This document shows positions 33,981 through 44,694 of a stretch of 64,000 nt of DNA, in pieces. The notes under the pieces are model-generated. The model ran no database searches, was not told the origin of the DNA, and worked only from the letters and a program-made list of their open reading frames with translations. The translations under genes were made by a program, and so were the position numbers. Positions within the stretch are counted from its first letter, which is position 1; each line of letters opens with the position of its first letter. This DNA is from Schistocephalus solidus (lineage: Eukaryota; Platyhelminthes; Cestoda; Diphyllobothriidea; Diphyllobothriidae), in assembly GCA_017591395.1 (NCBI GenBank), contig WEDG01000293.1, positions 124,001-188,000 of the forward strand. The letters run 5' to 3'.

Positions 33981-33984
33981 AACG

Positions 33985-34261
33985 AAGACCTTCTGGTCTG
34001 GTTTCGTATGGGAAGAGAAGAAGTGGGGGCGCCAGCTGGGAAGGATAGTGCATATTGTACCATCGGAGAAGAGGGTTGGAAGTAGTTGGCAGCCGGAGAA
34101 GGGCACGTTCGACAGCCGTGAGGGCGACGTCCCCAGTGTGAGACCGTGCGGAGTCGTAACAGGGCCTCCAGCGAGGTCATGTGTGAGTCAGCCTTGAGTG
34201 TGATTGGCCGGTTTGGATAGCCGGGATTGGCGAGGGCCAGACAGTCACTGGTGCGCAGGTG
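33985..34261 (+). repeat. Dispersed repeat R4
   Basis: Blocks CTGGTTTCG.., CGCCAGCTGGGA, CGGAGAAGAGG and TTGGCAGCCGGAGAAGGG recur at 54.1 and 54.75 kb. The block around GGCCAATC and CCTGGCCCT-type sequence recurs on the opposite strand at 52.6 kb. The TRIM array 2 insertion starts exactly at its 3' end. Confidence 0.6.
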
Positions 34262-34768
34262 TGTAGCGGCCGAGAATGTCAAAGATAGCACACACTGTGG
34301 AGTATATCACTAGGACAATCTGTAGCCATATAACGTCGGCAGAATCGTTACACACTTCATCATGCACACATGTATAGATAGCAGGAGAGAATAAGTTTAT
34401 AACGTAAGGTATCTATGTTAACAGTAACAAATTGTAGATAGTAAAAGAAAAATATAAAGATACAAGCGAATACTGGGGACTTATACAATCGATCCGCTTG
34501 GAGTGGGAGGTGGTCACGAATGATCAGTTAGATACCGGTGGGGAGTGCAGTGCTGTTCGCAAATGCGGGTGAGGGTCGTGGAGATGCTGACGGTCAGGGA
34601 CTTTCGAGACGGTACGACGGCGGTAACGAGGGGAGATGTCAGCGGTAGGGAAAGAAGGAACACCGGCCATCTTCACAGACCATCGATCACACCATTCCCA
34701 TCCGGGATCCGCGCGAAAAGTCCTACCAGTCCATTCAAACAATTCTGTTGGAACTGTGGTTCGTTACA
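34262..34768 (-). repeat. TRIM LTR a (beta variant; 3' LTR)
   Basis: 507 bp, TGTAACGAACC..CTACA on the minus strand. Nearly identical to LTR c over its length, and matching LTR3 of array 1. Confidence 0.78.
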
Positions 34769-34867
34769 TGGCCTCCCTCTGAAATGCAGCACTGTCCTCA
34801 GTGCTGTGCGGGTCGGTTTGGTAGGTGTGGAAGTGTGTGCTCCTCTCCATCCCACCGCTGTCACCAA
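34769..34867 (-). other. TRIM internal domain with PBS and PPT
   Basis: Minus strand: primer binding site TTGGTGACAGCGGTGGGA (34,867-34,850), then the AGCACTGAGGACAGTGCT inverted pair, and the purine tract AGAGGGAGGCCA directly before LTR a. Confidence 0.75.
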
Positions 34868-35386
34868 TGTAGCGGCCGAAGACTTCGAGGTTTGCACACA
34901 CACACGGGCGAGTAACGCACCTTTAGTCATTATTAGACGATGCGCGTATTGAACAGGGTCTCTAAGCACCATGCCGATCACTCAAACGCAACAGTCATTA
35001 GAAGAAACGGCAGAAATGGTGGAAATGGATTCTACTATTAAGAAGGATATAAAGGTATGAAAGGGCACAATAGAAAATAAAGAAGGGAGCGTTACATGAG
35101 GCGATATCCCTTTTGGAGTGGGGGGAATTACGTCATGTCTGTTGGATAACCGGTGGGGAGTGCAGTACGCTGTTCGCAAAATGCGGGTGAGGGTCGTGGA
35201 GATGCTGACGGTCAGGGACTTTCGAGACGGTACGACGGCGGTAACGAGGGGAGATGTCAGCGGTAGGGAAAGAAGGAACACCGGCCATCTTCACAGACCA
35301 TCGATTACACCATTCCCATCCGGGATCCGCGCGAAAAGTGCTCATCGTTCATTCAAACAATTCTGTCGGAACTGTGGTTCGTTGCA
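34868..35386 (-). repeat. TRIM LTR b (alpha variant; middle LTR)
   Basis: 519 bp. The 5' part is almost identical to LTRs a and c. The 3' part is alpha, matching LTR1 and LTR2 of array 1 (for example the complement of CGAGTAACGCACC and GATCACTCAAACGC). Confidence 0.77.
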
Positions 35387-35486
35387 TGGCCTCCCTTCTG
35401 AAATGCAGCACTGTCCTCAGTGCTGTGCGGGTTGGTTTGGTAGGTGTGGAAGTGTGTGCTCCTCTCCATCCCACCACTGCCACCAA
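35387..35486 (-). other. TRIM internal domain with PBS and PPT
   Basis: 100 bp. The primer binding site on the minus strand is TTGGTGGCAGTGGTGGGA, identical to that of internal 2 in array 1. Confidence 0.75.
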
Positions 35487-35994
35487 TGTAGCGGTCGAGA
35501 ATGTCAAAGATAGCACACACTGTGGAGTATATCACTAGGACAATCTGTAGCCCTATAACGTCGGCAGAATCGTTACACACTTCATCATGCAACACATGTA
35601 TAGATAGCAGGAGAGAATAAGTTTATAACGTAGGGTATCTATGTTAACAGTAACAAATTGTAGATAGTAAAAGAGAAATATAAAGATACAAGCGAATACT
35701 GGGGACTTATACAATCGATCCGCTTGGAGTGGGAGGTGGTCACGAATGATCAGTTAGATACCGGTGGGGAGTGCAGTACTGTTCGCAAATGCGGGTGAGG
35801 GTCGTGGAGATGCTGACGGTCAGGGACTTTCGAGACGGTACGACGGCGGTAACGAGGGGAGATGTCAGCGGTAGGGAAAGAAGGAACACCGGCCATCTTC
35901 ACAGACCATCGATCACACCATTCCCATCCGGGATCCGCGCGAAAAGTCCTACCAGTTCATTCAAACAATTCTGTCGGAACTGTGGTTCGTTACA
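35487..35994 (-). repeat. TRIM LTR c (beta variant; 5' LTR)
   Basis: 508 bp, near-identical to LTR a including the microvariant around GGAGGTGGTCACGAATGATC. No purine tract precedes it on the minus strand, as expected for the outer 5' LTR. Confidence 0.78.
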
Positions 35995-36218
35995 GGTGCA
36001 TGTAGTCGCGGAGGTTACGCGTTGCAATATACTGAGGAGTTGGGCCACTACAGTACTCCGACTGCAATAGTCTCTCTTACAGACGCTGATATGCTCCTTG
36101 ACATGGGATTTAGGGAATGTGGGGAACTCACATACAGATTCTTTAGCCTTGCCACTAAGTGCGCCCGCGCGTGCCGATCTCAAGTCTTAAGATTTGGACT
36201 TGTGGTCGGAACCTGACC

Positions 36219-36540
36219 GTTCGACCGTCGATTTCGACGAGGTCCACCGTGTGCTCCACAGCATGGTGGTGCAGGGACAGTAACTTGCGCGTGGGTTAGT
36301 TTTAAGTGATAGTAGACTTGCGCTGCGCCTACCGCACTCTTTAACTTTCTTCCCTCTCACAGTAGTAGCTCTGCGAAAGAGGGTCACTTGGTTACTCACG
36401 CTGGCCGGCCAATCTTAATAATTACTTAAAAATCAAGACGATTGATTACATCTGGTGAGGACGTTTGACTTTCCGGTGTAAAGACAAAATCAAGAAGACC
36501 GGAGGCGGGCGCTGGTGGCTGGCGCGACCGGAGCCGCTGG
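36219..36540 (+). repeat. R2 repeat with a short insertion
   Basis: A clear R2 start (GTTCGACCGTCGATTTCGACG) runs to CTACCGCACTC at about 36,340. After about 130 bp of unrelated sequence the R2 end resumes at 36,475 (AATCAAGAAGACCGGAGGCGGG). Confidence 0.7.
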
Positions 36541-37589
36541 TCAGAAACCAGAGGATGTGTGGATTGTGAAACGGAGTAGAGGAATTGAAAGTCTATCTAA
36601 AATAAAAAAAAACCCGCGATGTTCACTGCTGCACTGACCTTGCAGAACAATGGGGTACAACTCTACCTACGAATGTGAAAGTGTCGAGTGTGCTGTAGGT
36701 GGAATCATCGCTTCAGTGAGTTCTGCCTCTGCTGGAATCGAAGAAATGTGCGAACCACCAAAATTTTCAAGCTTCTAGGTTGTGGGACTCAAGTAAATTA
36801 GAACTGCACGGGTTCCTTTACTCGCATTTAAACATTTGATATAATGATATAGGATAACTTTGCTTAGTTCGTCACGAACTTATTGTCGTTTGATATCCAT
36901 GCAGTTATCATCTTGGTAAATACGTCGGTAAGACACGGGAATTGGTACGTCCGTATTTCAGGTGGCATTGCGTTTTTTATTCTAGTGGGGTTGGACTAGG
37001 CTTAGGCCATAAGAATTGGTTCCCGTGAAATTTAATGAAAAGCCTCCTGTAATATTTGGGTATCTATTCTCATGTCCGACCAATACATCCACTTATATGA
37101 CCCATTCAGTCGTTTAACCAGCAATTTACGTCAAGTCAACTGTGCTGCTTTAAGCATCATCTAGTGCGACATAATGAATATCGTAGAAAGGGTAGGGGTT
37201 ATAAGACATAGCATATATAGAATTAATTAGGTAGAGCGAATTGTAATTGACAACCTAAGTGTCCTGTCCGTCGCCTTTAGGGAGAGCACAGTAGGTGACG
37301 TATTTCACGAAATTGTAACCATTGGTTGAAAATACCATCTAACACACGTAAAATTTTGTACTGGATGTGGAATACGTTGTATAAGTTTATAAACTGACGG
37401 ATACGATGCTATTTGAATGGACTTTTCATGCTCGTAAAATATCTCACAATTGAAACCTTTTTAAAACCGAAATTCAGCACTTCTGCTAGTACAACCGTTG
37501 TGGATTTCGTAATTTACTGCCATTTCTGCGGAAGAAGAGATATTTTTATGATGTGTTCTACGGAGTGTGTTTGAATGCGTAAGTGCAAA
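36541..37589. other. Unassigned sequence
   Basis: No gene or repeat recognised. Confidence 0.35.
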
Positions 37590-37815
37590 TGGAAAATGCA
37601 TGCTAATTAAGCAGTCACATTTTACTGTGTATGGTTGCTGCATGCGGTTGGAAAGGAGCGCATTCAAAATCCGGCACTGTAACGTGACTGAATCATCTGG
37701 GATTTATGCTTCACAGTAATCCATATTGCAACTCCACATAGGGATCCCTAGATAATCGAAAACACAGTGCAGATTTTCGGTTAAGGTTTCATGACACAGA
37801 GCAAATTCCCTATCT
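37590..37815 (+). repeat. Extra right-arm copy of the foldback family
   Basis: The string from GCTAATTAAGCAG through CGTGACTGAATCATCTGGGA, TTGCAACTCCAC and TCATGACACAGAG follows the right arm of foldback copy 1 (28,630-28,830) in the same direction. It lies immediately before copy 2. Confidence 0.6.
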
Positions 37816-37819
37816 CAGG

Positions 37820-38890
37820 AAATATCAAAAACATTTCTGAAATGGGTGCTTGATTAGGAGAAATTACTTAAATAGTGTTGTAATAGTGATTATGTTACAA
37901 TTTTAACCCAAGATATTTCAGTCACGTGGCGATGGCAATTCGGCCGTCGTAGCCCGACTATGCCCACCGTATGCTTCACAGCAGGGTGGTGTAGGGAAGC
38001 TGACCGGCACTGGATTATATTGAGAGCGGACTTGCATTTCATCTAGCTCTCTCTCTCTCTCTCTCTCTCTGTTCCACTCCCCCATCCGGGCCGCCACGAT
38101 ACCGGCTTTGGAACGAATTGTTTTCTGACCACCTGCAGAAAGTATACTCTGTGAAAAATGGCTACTTAAATAGCATGCATTTTTCTCATTGATTTTTGAT
38201 GCCTTTATACATTTAAGTATATTTTATACAAAACATGCACAACAGCATTCTTTCTTGTACTCGTTCGGGGACAAATTAGCCTTTTTCAAATCACATACTT
38301 GAAGAAAGGGCATCTTTCGGTTTGAAAAAATTTCTAATTACGAGGCTTTTTTCCTATAAAGTTTACAACATGATCCACGTTCATTGCAAAATTCCACGAG
38401 CAGTATGTGACCTCTTCCTCATGGAGTAGAAAAATGTGTGATTTTCCTTAGAAGGACTGTATACAGTGTGTTGTTTGGAAACCTTGAATGTAAAGGTAAC
38501 GTCCGGTAGAGTTTAACATTATTTTGTGATTTAGAGATTTTTTAAATCGAAATATACCTTTCTTCAAATATAAATTTTTAAGAAGGCATAATTTGCTACC
38601 CAATGCGTACAAAAATATTTTCGCGCTTGTTTTCTATAAAACATCATCAAAAAATAATGAGAGGAATACACACTACTTAAGTAGCCATTTTTATAGTATG
38701 CTTTACAGGCAGTAAGAAAGCAGCTCGTTCAAAAACCGATATCGTGAAACGAATGAAATATTTTTGGGATAAGACTATTATCATTACTATTACTATCATC
38801 CCTATTACGACCAAACTTAAGTAATTTTTTTCTAATCTAAAACCCATTTCGGAAAGCCGGTTGACATTTCCTGAGATATGAAATCCACTG
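37820..38890. mobile_element. Foldback element, copy 2, split by an R2 insertion
   Basis: The left arm (about 37,820-37,930 and 38,115-38,345) and right arm (about 38,540-38,890) pair imperfectly. An example is AAATGGCTACTTAAATAG against CTACTTAAGTAGCCATTTT. The spacer resembles that of copy 1. R2 sequence at 37,938-38,105 interrupts the left arm. There is no coding capacity. Confidence 0.7.
37938..38105 (+). repeat. R2 repeat fragment with (CT)n, inside the foldback left arm
   Basis: ATTCGGCCGTCGTAGCCCGAC opens the unit, followed by CACCGTATGC and a CT run at 38,047-38,070 at the usual CACTCTCTC position. The R2 3' end is missing. Confidence 0.65.
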
Positions 38891-41629
38891 TACATCTTCT
38901 AAGAAAGACATAAGTAGCACAACCCCCATTTTTGATTCTCCCCAGCGTAAAGTGGTGTTAGGCCCTTCAGAGAAACGAACGATCTGACTGAACCTTCTTA
39001 CTCTCACTAATCTTAATATATAGATATGTTTTACGTCAAAAATTACCATGTGAATTGGCAAGTGTGCATATGATTCCACTGGTCGTCATTCGTAAAGCCT
39101 CGGGCGGTGTCGTGGCTAAGGTCAGTTAGGACAGAGCTTGCCAAGGACTGACTTCTTCCGGCTCCGAGCCAATATGGGTGGGCACATCCGCCCCCTCAAA
39201 TTAAAGACCAGGCGACACAGATGTCGCTCATATTCAAACGCCTAAGGTCAAACGCCCTTCACCTTAAGTCACTATGTGCAACTCGCTCCCTTATGACCAA
39301 TCCCCACTTTCGCTCTGGCCTGATAAATTACGCTCTGGTGATAGTTGGCGAAGGAAACCGAAGGAGCTGACTAATGTCTACAACCCCTTAGCTAAAACTA
39401 CCTTCTAGTTATCTCATCCGAAAGGACTGCATAAACGGCGTGAAGAGTGGCTTAGCCACCGGCGTCGTGACTGTCCATAGAAAGAGAAACTGCGGGCCTC
39501 TGTGTTATCTGCTACTATCAATGGTCTTACGGATCTGACTAGCGGTCTTATGGGGGCTTGTTGCAAGGTGAGCACTGAGGTAGACTGTGAGGACAAAACC
39601 TAGTTGTTTATGGGTTTTCCTATTTAAAATAACTGCACATTTCCATTTTGCCTTAGTTCCATTATGTATGATTTTAATTACTGCGACCGAGAGTAGAAGT
39701 AGAAGACCGGCCTAGTCTGCAGCCTGTCTGGTAGGTAGTCGCATTAAAGATTTCCTTGGTGGTATGAACCGTCACTTGATTCTTTCTCTATGGCAAATAA
39801 TTCTCTCGGCAAACCACCTTGAGGTCCACCTTACTAGGTGAGGAAGTCAGGTGCAGGTGAGTATTGCAGTTATTCACACAATTTTAGGTGATAAACGGAC
39901 CTGGTATTCTACCACCCGTAGTTCGCCGAGTCTGATATGAGCCTGCTTGACCGTCCTGTCGCAGGCTAACTTTGCAGAACACGTATTTTTGACTTCCGTT
40001 ATTTCATTTGAAGCCGATTCTAATGAGAGGCGGTAGCAGAAGTTGGGGCAGTACAATTTCCTACCTGATATACAATGCCTTCCAATTTTGTCTGGTAAAA
40101 TGGGTGCAGAGTTTGTCAAAAAGCCTGCAATTGAAGTTTTCTGTGTCTTTTCATTCTTTCATTTTTAGCACCAGCGGAGGACCTTGTATTGCATTTATCC
40201 TTTATTCTGTAGCGAGGTAAATTAGTGAGGGCAATTAACCCCGACATTCGTTTTCATTTTTTTCCCATGTACTATCGATCGAAGAAAATCAGAAAATTTT
40301 CAAAATAAACGTTCTATTCCTTGACAGGATTATGGGCACCTTGGGGAAGATCACTGTCTAGAATCAACTCTAATTAGCTTATCTTTTCTCAGTACCATGA
40401 ACTTCCTTCAAGTTAGCACGAAGGAAAAACGAATCCTTCGTTGACTATTTCATTCAACGAACTCGACATGAGTCACCAATACGTCAAGGACACCGTTGTG
40501 ATTTGTGTGGGTATTTCTCAGCCCCATTCTCCTGTGCATATTTCCACAACTTATTTTGTTTCGATGACAATATTAGGTCAAGGTGACTAGGGAGCGGCCT
40601 GGACAGGAGTCCTGTCGTCTCTCAGTTACCAGGCAAGCACGCAGGTACTGATTCCGAAATCTACACGAATCAGACTTAACTCGGATAGTTTTTCTGACTA
40701 CGTAATTTTTCCTTCATTTCTCCCTCTCACGTTTTAAAGCCGGCCATTTTTATAGCCCAAAAGCCATCCGAAGCCCATTGACACTGACAAATTTTGCTGG
40801 AGATGGCAAACTTTGTTCGTGCAAAGAAGATTTCAGCAGCTGTTCTGCTTTCTTTTTTGAGCGTTTACAAAGTATGTCCTTCATAGATCACGAAGGTTTT
40901 TTCTGCACCAAATGCGGCATCCAAATCCTTTGATGTCGCAACTATAGACCAAGATGACCGACTTCACGTATAGCGGAGTACACGTCACAGTATCTGAGCA
41001 TTTGATATAATCAGTCCTCATGTCCTTCTTTCCCCTGTATTAAAGTAGCCTTCAAGTCCGTGCGATATGCGCACAGAAAGGGTATTTAAAAATCGATGCG
41101 CTGTTCGCATTTACGCGTTCGACCACTAGACTTCCACCTCAAATACTCTCGTATGGAGTGAACGTATAAATAAGCCGTAGGCAAAACTCTTCTTTGAGTT
41201 GACCTGTCCCTATAGGGCATGCACCATCTGTTTCTAGACTGATTGAACAATTACATTCTATCTATGAAGAATCCATGGGATTTCGTCTTCAGAAGATGAG
41301 TTGTGGCATAGGAAATGCATTCAGCTAATAGTGCGCACCCTGTACTTCCATTAATATTGCTTGTTACTGTCTCCGATAGTGGAATCCAGAGTGAATACTA
41401 GTGGATAAATAACTGAAATTCTGTTTCAGTCTTAGAGTCCTTGTTCAACCGCTTCCTGGAACAGGCCCTTTTCTCTGTGGTCAAAGCGCACTTTGTTATA
41501 TGTAGTAGAGTTATGAGGGGTGTAGGGGTACTAGTTAGGGGTAGCACTACACAGATAGCATTTGGTCGCTCCATTTGTCTCGTACAGGTGGTGAATGCTC
41601 CTGTGGCCGCCTCTAACTGGTACCCAACT
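38891..41629. other. Unassigned sequence
   Basis: No recognisable coding exon or repeat family in this 2.7 kb. Confidence 0.35.
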
Positions 41630-41961
41630 CTCACCTGTGGCTCCTCGAAGTTGGGTTCTTCCCAGCGGCCACACCCCGGGCAACTGTCACGACCGGCGGG
41701 CTAAACCAGGTGAGGGTCTCCGGTGTTGTGTGTGCCTCCACACCCGGTATGTCTGACTCCCGAACTTCCCACCTCCCCCTCTCAAAAAGTCCTAAGGTGG
41801 GGGCGACAGCAACCCCGTAGGCGGCCCAGACTAACTCGGGTCGTTCTTCCACTAAAACAAAACCGTGACCCATAGTGGAGTTCGGCAGCCGTCTGGGATG
41901 TCCGAGCAGCCCTATTTAGGGATAGCACTGCTTGCCTCCTCGCGGAGGAAGGGGCTAGAAA

Positions 41962-42985
41962 ATGTGCCCTAAAAAAATTGCTGGTTCTCACGTCTTCTGC
42001 AGCCGGCCGCGGCTCTCAGATCGCAAACTACGCGGTCGTAAAACTCAAACAAACAACAATACCCCCGTCCCTCCTCCCCCTCGCCATACTCTCCAGGCTG
42101 CTCGGGTGAGTCCACTCACACTAGCAGCCTGGAATGTTCGTTCCCTTTTAGACAATCCTAAGAGCAACCGGCCGGAACGGAGGACGGCGCTAGTCGCTCG
42201 TGAACTGGTGCGCTACAAGGTGGACATTGCTGCTCTCAGCGAGACCCGATTCTCTGAACAGGGTCAGCTGGAGGAGGTGGGGGCCGGCTACACTTTCTTC
42301 TGGAGCGGCCGGCCAAAGGCAGAGCGACGCGACGCTGGTGTTGCCTTTGCCATTCGTAACGACATCGTGGGACGTCTGCCCTGTCTGCCGCAGGGTATCA
42401 ATGATCGCCTGATGAGCCTCCGCCTGCCTCTTCGGGGAGACCAGTTCGCCACCATCATCAGCGCCTACGCTCCCCCAATGACGAGCTCTGATGCGGCGAA
42501 GGACAAATTCTACGAGGACCTGCACGCCTTGCTGGCGACTGTGCCGAAAGAGGACAAGTTAATTGTCCTTGGTGATTTCAATGCCCGCGTCGGGACGGAC
42601 CACGCTGCCTGGCAGGGAGTGCTGGGTCCCCACGGTCTCGGTAGCTGTAACGATAATGGCCTCCTTCTTCTGCGCACGTGTGCGGAACACCGTCTCCTGC
42701 TGACCAACACCTTCTTCCGCCTTCCGACGCGGGAGAAGGCCACGTGGATGTCACCCTCGGTCGCGGCGCTGGCATCTGCTGGACTATGTTCTCGTCCGGA
42801 GGCGAGATCGACAGGACGTGCTGGTAACCAAGGCGATCCGCGATGCCGATGGTTGGACAGATCACCGCCTTGTTATCTCCAGATGAGGCTCCGACTGCAA
42901 CCCCGACGAAGGCCCCAAGGTAAGAGGCCGCCATGTAAAGTTAAATACTCTTTTTATTAAATTTGCCTGCTCACTGTTTTTGATT
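41962..42985 (+). pseudogene. LINE A APE-type endonuclease domain
   Basis: A 332-codon frame. After about 50 disordered residues the endonuclease/exonuclease/phosphatase fold begins: AWN (N58), SETRF (E94), ISAYAPP (Y169), LGDFNAR (D205, N207), the usual metal- and DNA-binding residues that nick target DNA to prime reverse transcription. At about 42,749-42,753 one extra base shifts the frame, so the C-terminal third, including the catalytic DHR segment, is read in another frame (42,750-42,880). A second indel near 42,882 returns it. The frame ends at a TAA at 42,958. The homologous region in copy B is also broken. It was once an active endonuclease and is now inactive. Confidence 0.85.
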
Positions 42986-43482
42986 TCAGCAACCAAATAA
43001 CCGAGAAACTGGAGGACCTGCATGCTCCAGATGATAACGCTACCGTGGAGACACGATGGTGTCAACTGCGAAATGTCATCCAGTCCACCGCCCTCGATGT
43101 ACTCGGACGCGCACACCGTCGACACCAGGACTGGTTTGACGACAATGACGCCGACATCAGCAACTTACTCGCGGAGAAGAATAGACTACACAAAGCCTAC
43201 ATGGACCTTCGAACTGACGCCACCAAAGCAGCCTTCTTCAGATGCAGGCGCCTTGTACAACAACGGCTGCGGGAGATGCAGGATGCCTGGATGATCCGAA
43301 AGGCTGAGGAAATCCAGGGGTATGCGGACCGCAATGAAATGAAAAAAAACTTTTTCAAAAGCCATCAAAGCCATCTACGGCCCGTGTATCAAAGGGGTCC
43401 GCACCGCTGCTCAGCTCTGACGGCACAACACTGCTGACAGAGAAATCGCAAATTCTGAAGCGCTGGGCCGAGCACTTCAGAA
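42986..43482 (+). pseudogene. LINE A linker between endonuclease and RT
   Basis: The frame runs from about 42,990 (SNQITEKLEDL) through ETRWCQLRNV, HQDWFDDND and QRLREMQDAW to about 43,340. There an A-rich run (GAAATGAAAAAAAAC) has gained or lost a base, and the reading continues in another frame as far as WAEHFRNVLN. This spacer is charged and mostly helical in character. Its function is unknown, and it is conserved among copies A, B and C. Confidence 0.75.
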
Positions 43483-44694
43483 ATGTCCTTAACTGTTCAT
43501 CAGCCATCTCCGATGCTGCCATTGACCAGCTCCCTCAAGTGGACACGAACAATGACCTGGATCTCCCGCCTTCCCTACCAGAAACCATCCGGGCCGTGCA
43601 GCAGATTTCCAGCGGTAAAAGCACCGGGATCTGACGCAATCCCACCGGAAGTATACAAGCACGGTGGGCCCCGGCTGATGGCAGAACTCACAACACTCTT
43701 CCAGGAGATGTGGCACCAAGGACAAGTTCCTCAGGATTTCAAAGACGCGACCATCGTCCATCTCTACAAACGGAAGGGGAACCGGCAACTCTGTGATAAT
43801 CACAGAGGCATCTCGTTAGCTCAACATCGCGGGGAAGATCTTCGCCCGTATCCTTCTCAATCGTCTTAACGGTCACCTAGAGCAGGGGCCTGCTTCCGGA
43901 AAGCCAATGTGGCTTCCGCCGACACCGCGGAACAACCGATATGATCTTTGCCGCCCGCCAGCTACAAGAGAAGTGTCAGGAGATGCGAACTCACCTATAC
44001 ACTACCTTCGTGGATCTAACGAAAGCCTTTGACACGGTGAATCGTGACGGACTGTGGAAAGTCATGCAGAAATTTGGCTGTCCTAAGCGGTTCACGCACA
44101 TGGTACGTCAGCTTCATGACGGGATGATGGCGCGCGTCACTGACAACGGGACGGTATCCGAAGCATTCGCAAGTGAAGCAGGGCTGCGTACTGGCCCCCA
44201 CCCTCTTCAGTCTCATGTTCTCGGCTATGCTGATGGACGCCTACCGTGATGAGCAGCCTGGTATCCGCATCGCCTACAGAACTGACGGGCACCTTCTCAA
44301 CAGTCGGCGTATGCAGGCTCCAACGCGCGTGTCTACGACTTCAGTCCATGACTTGCTCTTCGCGGACGACTGCGCCCTTAACACCGTGACAGAGGAGGAC
44401 ATGCAAAGGAGCATGGACCTCTTCGCCGAAGGCTGCGCCGATTTTGGATTAACAATCAGTACAGCCAAAACAGTTGTCATGCACCAGCCGCCACCCAGCG
44501 CAGAATACAATGCTCCTCGAATCTATGTCAACGGTGCGCTACTCAAGAAAACGTGGGAAACCTTCGCTTATCTAGGAAGCACGATGTCGCGCAACACGAG
44601 AATCGATGACGAGGTTGCCCAACGGATCTCAAAGCTAGTCAGGCTTTCGGCCGGCTGCAGTCCTCCGTGTGGAATCGCCACGGTATTCACCTGA
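43483..44694 (+). pseudogene. LINE A reverse transcriptase
   Basis: All main RT motifs are visible, across three frames. The fingers have SDAIPPEVYKHGG and DNHRGISL (43,640-43,820). The break at about 43,820 shifts the frame. Motif A is FVDLTKAFDTVN (catalytic Asp at 44,013-44,015). Motif B is QGCVLAPTLF (about 44,180). Motif C is FADD (44,359-44,370), the metal-binding pair of the palm. Motif D is near AKTVVMHQP and motif E is YLGSTMS. The catalytic aspartates are intact, so inactivation is by frameshifts (about 43,340, 43,820, 44,175) and not by loss of active-site residues. RT would copy element RNA at the nicked target. Confidence 0.87.

Larger units (their letters stand above)
34258..35998 (-). 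mobile_element. TRIM array 2: LTR-internal-LTR-internal-LTR
   Basis: Reverse-complement relative of array 1. Read on the minus strand, three LTRs start TG(T/C)AACG and end CTACA, separated by two internals of 99 and 100 bp with the same primer binding site (complement TCCCACCGCTGTCACCAA or a variant) and purine tract. The array is flanked by ggtg at 34,258-34,261 and 35,995-35,998, a 4-bp target duplication. Nothing is coded. The outer LTRs are nearly identical to each other, while the middle one is the other variant. Confidence 0.8.

Noticed and set aside
34545..36070. Repeated plus-strand frames containing MRVRVVEMLTVRDFRDG
   Set aside because: They lie wholly inside the TRIM LTRs on the antisense strand and recur because the LTRs are repeated. 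LTRs of array 1 do not keep the frame.
42920..42989. Intron-like GTAAG..TTTCAG segment between endonuclease and linker in LINE A, also present in LINE B
   Set aside because: The family's coding sequence appears to run through it (in copy B the frame [13 protein letters not shown] crosses the acceptor), and removing it from copy A gives a stop at once.
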